Part shown: positions 5,509 to 10,974 of the stretch, in pieces
Layout: the number at the start of each line of letters is the position of its first letter
How positions within the stretch are numbered: the first letter of the stretch is position 1
Assembly: GCA_036001325.1 (NCBI GenBank)
Contig: DASYUK010000041.1
Coordinates: 1-10,974 of the forward strand
Direction of reading: 5' to 3'
Origin: DASVHS01 sp036001325
GTDB taxonomy: Bacteria; Acidobacteriota; Thermoanaerobaculia; Gp7-AA8
DNA: 10,974 nt
Translations under genes and position numbers: made by a program
The notes under the pieces: model-generated
Database searches by the model: none
What the model was told of the DNA's origin: nothing
Seen by the model: the letters and a program-made list of their open reading frames with translations, nothing else

Positions 5509-6690
5509 ATGAAACCCAATGCGATGAACCGAAGTTCGGTGGTACGGAAGCTTCGATGTGCGGTCCTGATGGTTGCGATCTGCTGCGCAGCTTCCATGAC
5601 ATTCGCCGCGCAGCGCGACGAGGCGGATCGGCCTGAGAAAATTCGCGGCCAATGGCGGCGCACGAAGCTCGAGACCATGCGCGTCGCGGTCACCGAGCAT
5701 CTCCTTTCCGAACCGGAGGACCTCGACGCATATCTCGCCGCCGGCTTCAACACACTCGTCGTGTTCGACGTGAATGGATGCGTCGAATCGGGGACCGCGT
5801 GGAGCTTCAAGAGTGAGGAGCAGATTCGCGCTGAGACCGCGTTCGCGCGCGAGAGGGGTCTGCCACTGATCATCGGAATGGCGGTTGAGCCCTACGTTGG
5901 AATGGGATCGGAGACCGCCGAGTATTCGCTCGCTCCGTTCGCGGCTCGCAGACCATTTGCTATGGCCACGAACAGCGTCGTTCCGAACGCCTTGATCCCG
6001 CAGGCCACCGACACCGAGATCCGTGAGCGGCTGGAGCTGTGGAAAAAGTACGGCGACGATGTCGTCATTGGCGCGTTCCCGTGGTACGACGATGTTTTCC
6101 GGGAGAGAGTCGATGTCGAGAGACAACGACACGTGTACCGTCTCATCAAAGAGGTCGCGCCTGATTGGTACGGATTCGGGATGATCGGTGAGTTCGGGTT
6201 CAACGCCACCGACGACGAAGCGGCGCGGTACTACGACCCGGCTGCTTTCGATCATCTGATCGTCTTGATGTATCCGTTCAACGTCGGCTCGGCAATCACC
6301 GGTTTTCCGCTCGACAACGTCGCTTCATCGGATCCCGACGGCGACATGATCCGTTACGTGGACCATTACCTCGCGCGGATGGAGGAGAGATTTTTTCGTC
6401 ACCTGCAGGGCGGGCAACTGATCCTGCTCGTCGGCCAGGCCTTCTATTATCCGGGCGACGCGAAAGGTCACATTCCGCGGGCCAACGACATCGCCATCAT
6501 GATGCGGCGCGGAAACGAGCAGCTCCGCAAGGTTTCCGGACAGCAGCACAATTTTTCCGCGGCCTATTACTACTGGGGCGCAGAGGGATCCTTTGTCGTC
6601 GGCCTGTCGCAGCGATCGGATTGGCTCGCGGCCGTACGCGACGTCGGCGATGGACTAGAACGAGACGCTCGGGAAGAGCTTCGGCCGTGA
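5509..6690 (+). CDS. exported TIM-barrel-like protein, family not recognised
   Basis: This 393-residue protein begins with a positively charged N-terminus, a hydrophobic stretch (about 17-33) and a likely signal peptidase site near TFAA|QRD (34-35). The mature part shows a repeated pattern of short hydrophobic strands ending in polar or acidic residues: NTLVVFDVNG (81-90), LPLIIGMAVEP (118-128), DVVIGAFPWYDD (184-195), WYGFGMIGEFGF (220-231), DHLIVLMYPF (248-257), QLILLVGQAFYYPG (303-316) and AAYYYWGAEGS (351-361). This resembles a (beta/alpha)8 barrel of glycosidase type. D194/D195 and E228 sit at strand ends where catalytic acids usually lie. The barrel and any hydrolase activity are inferences; no family motif was recognised. 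ATG 5509 follows a weak GAAG (5497-5500); ATG 5524 is an alternative and would also keep the signal peptide. The gene stands alone and converges on the exporter operon 24 bp away. Confidence 0.75.
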   Translation: MKPNAMNRSSVVRKLRCAVLMVAICCAASMTFAAQRDEADRPEKIRGQWRRTKLETMRVAVTEHLLSEPEDLDAYLAAGFNTLVVFDVNGCVESGTAWSFKSEEQIRAETAFARERGLPLIIGMAVEPYVGMGSETAEYSLAPFAARRPFAMATNSVVPNALIPQATDTEIRERLELWKKYGDDVVIGAFPWYDDVFRERVDVERQRHVYRLIKEVAPDWYGFGMIGEFGFNATDDEAARYYDPAAFDHLIVLMYPFNVGSAITGFPLDNVASSDPDGDMIRYVDHYLARMEERFFRHLQGGQLILLVGQAFYYPGDAKGHIPRANDIAIMMRRGNEQLRKVSGQQHNFSAAYYYWGAEGSFVVGLSQRSDWLAAVRDVGDGLERDAREELRP

Positions 6691-6714
6691 GCACTGAGCA
6701 CTCGGTACGTTCCG

Positions 6715-7932
6715 TTACTCCGCGCGTAATGCATCGACGGGTTCCATCTGCGCGGCGTGGCGGGCGGGGAGCACACCGGCCGCGAGGCCGACGCTGATGG
6801 CCATCCCCTCTGCCAATAGTGCAAACCACCATGGCGTGCTCACGGGAAGCGCAGGAACGACCAGCATGAGCAAGCGCGCGAGCGCGACGCCGAGGAGGAG
6901 ACCGGCCGCTCCGCCGATCGCCGCGAGAAGCGCAGCTTCGCCGAGAAACAGACGCAGAATTTGATTGCGTCCGCCGCCGAGCGCGCGCAGCAGGCCGATC
7001 TCCGCTGTCCGTTCCGTCACCGCAATGGTCATGATCGTCAGAATTCCGACGCCGCCGACGAACAGCGAGATGCTCCCCAGCGCGCCGACAGCGAACGTCA
7101 GCACGCCCATCACGGAACCGAGAACGCGCACCATCTCGTCCTGCGTCACGAAGGTCACGTCATCACGGCCGTGCCGCATGGCAAGGATGCGGCGAACGCC
7201 GACGACGACTCTGTCCTGCGGCACAGTCGGATCGTGTGTGAGATGAAACCCGGTGAGTCCTTCACGATTGAAGAGCTCGAGGGCTCTCTGAGTGGGAATG
7301 CTCACGGAGTCGTTGATATCGATGCCGAGCACGCGCCCTAACGGCTCGACGACGCCGATCACCTGGAATCGGGAGCCTCCGATCTCGATCCTCTTCCCGA
7401 TCGGATTTTCATTGCCGAACAGCTCGATCTTCGCTGTCGATCCCAGTACGGCAAGCGGTCGCGGTGCATGCGGATCGTCGTACGGCAGGAACGAGCCCGC
7501 GGCCATTTTGAAGTGCCAGATCTTCTGCCAGTCAGGGCTGAAGCCGTACACGATCACCCGCCTGCGCCGCCCCGCATAACGCACCTCGGCGTTGCCGTCC
7601 GTGGTCGGATTCGTTACGAGAACGTGCGGCGCGCGTCGCGCCGCAATGGCATCGTCGATCGTGAGCGGCCGCACCGTGCCGAACACTCCGATCGTCATGC
7701 CCGCAGTCTGCACGCGTCCCGGCAGAACAACCATGACATTCGAGCCGAACTGCGTGAACTGCGACATCACGAATTCGCGAAGTCCCTGGCCGATCGACGT
7801 CAGAAGAATCACCGCGGCGATGCCGACGGCGATGCCGAGGACGGCCAGGAACGAGCGAAGCCGATGCGATCGCAGCGTTCCCGTCGTGAGCCGGACGAAG
7901 TCGGCGGTTCTCATTTTGATTTCTTCGTTCAC
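6715..7932 (-). CDS. MacB/FtsX-type ABC transporter permease (second permease)
   Basis: This 405-residue inner-membrane protein has the MacB-permease layout. One N-terminal helix (LRSFLAVLGIAVGIAAVILLTSIGQG) is followed by a large periplasmic domain of about 225 residues, then a C-terminal FtsX domain with three helices. The domain contains the coupling motif RTAEIGLLRALGGGRNQI and ends PARHAAQMEPVDALRAE. Such permeases transmit ATP-driven motion to the periplasm and do not form a conventional channel. It is the last gene of the operon. GTG 7932 overlaps the previous stop by 4 bp (GTGA), but AGGAGG (7937-7932) overlaps the GTG itself. ATG 7914, preceded by GAAGAA, may be the true start and would give a protein six residues shorter. 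It is related to, but clearly diverged from, the neighbouring permease. Confidence 0.9.
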   Translation of the reverse strand: MNEEIKMRTADFVRLTTGTLRSHRLRSFLAVLGIAVGIAAVILLTSIGQGLREFVMSQFTQFGSNVMVVLPGRVQTAGMTIGVFGTVRPLTIDDAIAARRAPHVLVTNPTTDGNAEVRYAGRRRRVIVYGFSPDWQKIWHFKMAAGSFLPYDDPHAPRPLAVLGSTAKIELFGNENPIGKRIEIGGSRFQVIGVVEPLGRVLGIDINDSVSIPTQRALELFNREGLTGFHLTHDPTVPQDRVVVGVRRILAMRHGRDDVTFVTQDEMVRVLGSVMGVLTFAVGALGSISLFVGGVGILTIMTIAVTERTAEIGLLRALGGGRNQILRLFLGEAALLAAIGGAAGLLLGVALARLLMLVVPALPVSTPWWFALLAEGMAISVGLAAGVLPARHAAQMEPVDALRAE

Positions 7933-9137
7933 CTCCTCGCCAGCGCGATCGCCGGATCGAGTCGCGCGGCGCGCCGGGCGGGAAGAACGCTGAAGGCGAT
8001 TCCTGTGGCTACGGCCAGCAGCAGTGCGCCGGCAACCGCCCAGATCGGCGCAAACGCCGGCACCGACGGATAGATCTGCCGGATCACGAAGCTGCCGAGC
8101 TGGCCGATGATCGAGCCGACGACGCCGCCGACTGCCGACAGCAGCGCCGCCTCCGCGAAGAATAGAAACCGAATCTGCCGCGGCGACGCGCCGAGCGCTT
8201 TGAGCAGACCGATCTCACTCGTTCGCTGTGCCACGGCGATCAACATGACGTTCATGATCAGGATGCCGGCGACGGCCATGCTGATCGCAGCAATCCCGCC
8301 CAAGGCGAACGTCAGCGCGACGAAGACCTTGTCGAATGCGGACGAGACCGCATCTTCGGTAATGACCGTGATGTCCTGCTCTCCGCCGTGACGACCGCCG
8401 ATCAGACGCTTGATCTCTTCCCGCACGCGTGGCACGTCCTCGCGCGAGCGCGTCATCACGCCGATACGCAGCAGCGACGACAGATTGAAGAGCGCCTGCG
8501 CCGACGCCACGGGGATAAACACAATGTCGTCCATGTTGATGCCGACGAACTCCCCCTTTTGGGCGAGCACGCCGATGACGCGGAAACGCCGGTCGCCCAA
8601 TCGAACGTACTGTCCGAGCGGAGAGTCGGCGCCAAACAGCTCGCGCCGCACTTTGGATCCGAGGACGCAATGCGGGGTGGCGTTGCGCGGGTCCTGCGGC
8701 GGCAGAAAGCGTCCTGACGCCACGGAGAGACCCCAGATGTATTGCACCTCGTTCGTCGAGCCAGCGACCGGAACGTCGCGTCGCCGTCCTTTCGCGGAGA
8801 CCTCGCCCTCGACGAAGTTCAGCGGAGCAACGTGTTCGACGCCGCGGATGCGCTGCAGCGCGATCGCATCCTCGAGCGTCAGATCGCGCGCCGTTCGTCC
8901 GGAGGCGAGGCTCGCACCCGTTCCGAATGTCTCGGCGCGTCCGGGAAAGATGATGATGAGATTCGTCCCGAGCGATTCGAACTCATTGCGGACGTAGCGC
9001 CGCGCCCCTTCGCCGAGCGAGGTGAGAACAACGATCGCGGCGACGCCGATCGATGTCGCCAGGATCATCAGGAGCGTACGCGTGCGATAGCCCTCGAGCG
9101 CGCGCCAGGCAAAGCGGCCAACGTCGTTGGTCGTCAT
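7929..9137 (-). CDS. MacB/FtsX-type ABC transporter permease (first permease)
   Basis: This 402-residue permease has the same architecture as its neighbour: a first helix (RTLLMILATSIGVAAIVVLTS), a MacB-like periplasmic domain, then three C-terminal helices with the coupling segment RTSEIGLLKALGASPRQI and the ending PARRAARLDPAIALARR. ATG 9137 overlaps the ATPase stop as ATGA, and its own stop overlaps the second permease's GTG, so the three are very probably translated together. Two different permeases imply a heterodimer, as in LolC/LolE. Canonical MacB is instead a homodimer of an ATPase-permease fusion. The substrate is unknown; lipids, lipoproteins, peptides and macrolide-like compounds are all handled by relatives. 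Confidence 0.9.
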   Translation of the reverse strand: MTTNDVGRFAWRALEGYRTRTLLMILATSIGVAAIVVLTSLGEGARRYVRNEFESLGTNLIIIFPGRAETFGTGASLASGRTARDLTLEDAIALQRIRGVEHVAPLNFVEGEVSAKGRRRDVPVAGSTNEVQYIWGLSVASGRFLPPQDPRNATPHCVLGSKVRRELFGADSPLGQYVRLGDRRFRVIGVLAQKGEFVGINMDDIVFIPVASAQALFNLSSLLRIGVMTRSREDVPRVREEIKRLIGGRHGGEQDITVITEDAVSSAFDKVFVALTFALGGIAAISMAVAGILIMNVMLIAVAQRTSEIGLLKALGASPRQIRFLFFAEAALLSAVGGVVGSIIGQLGSFVIRQIYPSVPAFAPIWAVAGALLLAVATGIAFSVLPARRAARLDPAIALARR

Positions 9138-9796
9138 GCTTCCACGCGTCCGTCGAGCGTCCGGATGTGCCGGCGCGCCCGGCCACCCAGCGCGGCGTCG
9201 TGTGTGATGAGGATCAGGGTCATGCCTTTCGCGTTCAGCTCCTCGAGAAGGTGAATCACTTCCTGTCCGGTGTGTTGATCGAGATTGCCGGTCGGCTCGT
9301 CGGCGAGAATGGCCGCCGGCTCCATGACCATCGCGCGCGCGATGGCCACGCGCTGGCGCTCGCCGCCAGAAAGCTGGTCGGGGCGATGCCGCGCGCGTTT
9401 GGCAATGCCGAACTCGGAGAGGAGACGAGCCACTTTCGGACGACGCTCATCGGAAGGCGCTCCGGCGAGCACGAGCGGCAGTTCGACGTTCTCTGCCGCC
9501 GTCAATCGCGGAACGAGGTGGAAGAACTGGAAGACAAAACCGATCTTTTCGCGCCGGACCTGCGACTGCTGTTCATCGGTCAGCGCCGTGACGTCCTGAC
9601 CGTCGAGCTCATACGTTCCGCTGGTCGGCCGGTCCAGGAGTCCGACGATGTTCAGCAGAGTCGACTTGCCGGAGCCGGAAGGACCCATGATCGAGACATA
9701 CTCGCCGCGATCGATGTGCAGACTGACATCGCGGAGCGCGTGAACTTCTTCATCGCCGACCTCGAAGACGCGGTGGATGCCGGTGAGCGTGATCAT
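9134..9796 (-). CDS. ABC transporter ATP-binding protein (LolD/MacB type)
   Basis: This 220-residue stand-alone nucleotide-binding subunit is complete. It has Walker A GPSGSGKS (38-45), Q-loop Q90 (FVFQFFHLVPRLTAAENV), signature LSGGE (142-146), Walker B ILADEP with catalytic E167, D-loop NLD and switch H199 (ITHD). The length and the sequence around the Q-loop place it in the LolD/MacB/YknY group, which works with FtsX-type permeases. It powers the exporter formed with the two permeases encoded downstream. ATG 9796 immediately follows the TGA of the fusion-protein gene with no gap, and its own stop overlaps the next start by 4 bp. Confidence 0.95.
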   Translation of the reverse strand: MITLTGIHRVFEVGDEEVHALRDVSLHIDRGEYVSIMGPSGSGKSTLLNIVGLLDRPTSGTYELDGQDVTALTDEQQSQVRREKIGFVFQFFHLVPRLTAAENVELPLVLAGAPSDERRPKVARLLSEFGIAKRARHRPDQLSGGERQRVAIARAMVMEPAAILADEPTGNLDQHTGQEVIHLLEELNAKGMTLILITHDAALGGRARRHIRTLDGRVEA

Positions 9797-10930
9797 TCAC
9801 TTCCGCTCCACGACCGCCTTCGCTCCCGGGACCACGCCCTTCCGCTCGACGGAGAGCACGACCTTCTCTCCCTGCCGCAAACCGGAGATCACCTCGGTGA
9901 CCTGCCAGTTCGAGATGCCGGTCTGCACGTGCCGCTCATGTAACACACCGTCGTTGACGACGAGGACGCGGTTGCCTTCGAGCAACGCCTGTGTCGGAAC
10001 GCGCAGGACATTCTCGTGCGCGTCGAGGATGATCTCCGCGTCGGCGCTGTATCCAACGAGCAGCGTCTTCACGTCTTCAGGATTCGAGAACTCGACCTCG
10101 ACGTCGACTGTGCGTGCCTGTTTCTCGAGATCGACGACGTATGGCGCCACGCGTCGCACGCGCCCAGGAAAACGGCGTCCCGGAAGCGCATCGATCGTGA
10201 TATTTGCCGGCTGGCCGACGCGCACTCGGCTGATGTCGACTTCGTCGATCGGTGCGGTGACGTAGAGGCAACTGTCGTCGATCAGATCGACCGCAGGCGG
10301 TGTGGGGATGCCGGGCGGCGACGGTGTCGCGAATTCGCCGAGCTGACCGGCGATCTTCGCGACGACGCCATCGAAGGGAGCGCGGAGCACCGTACGCGTC
10401 AGCGTGGCGCGGGCTGCTGCGACGTTCGCCTGACTTTGCTGCACGTCGGCGCGCGCGGCATTGCAGGCGGCGCGGAGAGTCTTCGCGGATGACGTGGTGC
10501 GGTCGAGCTGATCGTCGGGAAGAAGTCCGTCGCGGTGGAGCTTGCGCGCACGCTCGGCATCGCGGTTGGCGACATCAGCGCGGACGCAAACCTCTTCGGC
10601 CCGCAGAACGGCGCTGTGCACCTGCTCCTGCGCGACCCGCGCCTGCGCGGCCGTGTCCTCATTCCAGATCTCGAGCAGCACCTGTCCGGCGCGAACACGA
10701 TCCCCTTCTCGGACCGGGAGCGCGGCGATGGGACCACCCGCCGGCGGTGCGAGCTTCGCGCGGCGGCACGCGTTGACCGTCCCGCCGCGCGTGTTTGCGA
10801 CAGAGCGCTCGACGCGTCCGCGATCGACTTCGCCGACGGCGACCGGCACCGGCTCCGGCCGCGTGAGGCGCCACACGACGAGCGCTAGCGCGACGCCGAT
10901 CGCGATCACGAGAAGGAGACGACGGAGCAT
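9797..10930 (-). CDS. periplasmic membrane fusion protein (HlyD/MacA type)
   Basis: This 377-residue adaptor is anchored by one N-terminal helix (about 4-20) and expected to link the inner-membrane ABC complex to an outer-membrane channel. It has a split lipoyl domain (GGPIAALPVREGDRVRAGQ, about 65-83, and TVLRAPFDGVVAKI, about 180-193). Between these lies an alpha-helical hairpin (about 95-175, alanine/arginine/glutamine-rich), followed by beta-barrel and membrane-proximal domains (VGQPANITIDALPG; LRVPTQALLEGNRVLVV; GLRQGEKVV). There are four cysteines (C55, C115, C156, C221); C115 and C156 lie on the two arms of the hairpin and could pair. The segment SPPGIPTPPAVDLID (204-218) is a proline-rich insertion in the second lipoyl half. 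It is the first gene of the operon, starting at ATG 10930. No TolC homologue is in view. Confidence 0.9.
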   Translation of the reverse strand: MLRRLLLVIAIGVALALVVWRLTRPEPVPVAVGEVDRGRVERSVANTRGGTVNACRRAKLAPPAGGPIAALPVREGDRVRAGQVLLEIWNEDTAAQARVAQEQVHSAVLRAEEVCVRADVANRDAERARKLHRDGLLPDDQLDRTTSSAKTLRAACNAARADVQQSQANVAAARATLTRTVLRAPFDGVVAKIAGQLGEFATPSPPGIPTPPAVDLIDDSCLYVTAPIDEVDISRVRVGQPANITIDALPGRRFPGRVRRVAPYVVDLEKQARTVDVEVEFSNPEDVKTLLVGYSADAEIILDAHENVLRVPTQALLEGNRVLVVNDGVLHERHVQTGISNWQVTEVISGLRQGEKVVLSVERKGVVPGAKAVVERK

Positions 10931-10974
10931 GGTTTCTGGACCCGATGTGCTAGAGCAAGAGTACGCGAAGTGGC

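Noticed and set aside
6691..6714. TGAGCAC direct repeat between the convergent genes as a bidirectional terminator
   Set aside because: The bases form a tandem direct repeat, not an inverted repeat, so no stable stem is expected. It is 24 bp of ordinary spacer.
9053..9943. Plus-strand open frame of 296 codons across the ABC operon
   Set aside because: It is opposite three overlapping genes with clear Walker, signature and FtsX motifs, and its translation has no recognisable domain. It is a high-GC shadow.

Overview
The window comes from a GC-rich bacterial chromosome. Signal peptides on predicted exported proteins and a membrane-fusion-protein ABC exporter suggest a diderm, Gram-negative-type cell. 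Gene content and protein style fit a soil-type lineage such as Acidobacteriota, but no rRNA, tRNA or other marker fixes the taxonomy. No CRISPR array, transposase, integrase or RNA gene was seen.

Left edge (1-479): a scar of broken genes. It holds, in order, the possible tail of an upstream gene, the first ~47 codons of a DHA2-type MFS drug exporter, a short block nearly identical to the leader and start of the DoxX-like gene 3 kb downstream, and a VOC (glyoxalase-fold) gene that has lost its middle and carries a +1 frameshift.

Plus-strand block (480-5345): six intact, tightly packed genes. They are a MATE efflux transporter (TTG start, with a strong hairpin in its first codons), a secreted YdjC/ChbG-type carbohydrate deacetylase (GTG start, 4-bp overlap with MATE), a small VOC protein, a DoxX-like four-helix membrane protein, a lysozyme-fold protein with no signal peptide (1-bp overlap with DoxX), and a COG1313/PflX-like radical SAM protein. 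The spacing suggests several co-transcribed pairs. I see no obvious single pathway joining all six.

Middle (5346-6690): a 163-bp gap, then a single exported protein of 393 residues. It reads like a TIM-barrel glycosidase-like enzyme of unrecognised family.

Right half (6715-10930, minus strand): a compact four-gene exporter operon transcribed toward the plus-strand genes. The order is membrane fusion protein, ATPase, permease 1, permease 2, with junctions TGA|ATG, ATGA and GTGA. It is a MacAB/LolCDE-like mechanotransmission ABC system with a split ATPase and two different FtsX-type permeases. No outer-membrane TolC partner is present in the window.

I do not see a convincing new defence or biosynthetic system. 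The items most worth a second look are the decayed gene mosaic and duplicated leader at the left edge, the hairpin at the MATE start, the lysozyme-fold protein lacking an export signal, the unassigned exported barrel protein, and the cysteine-containing fusion protein of the exporter.
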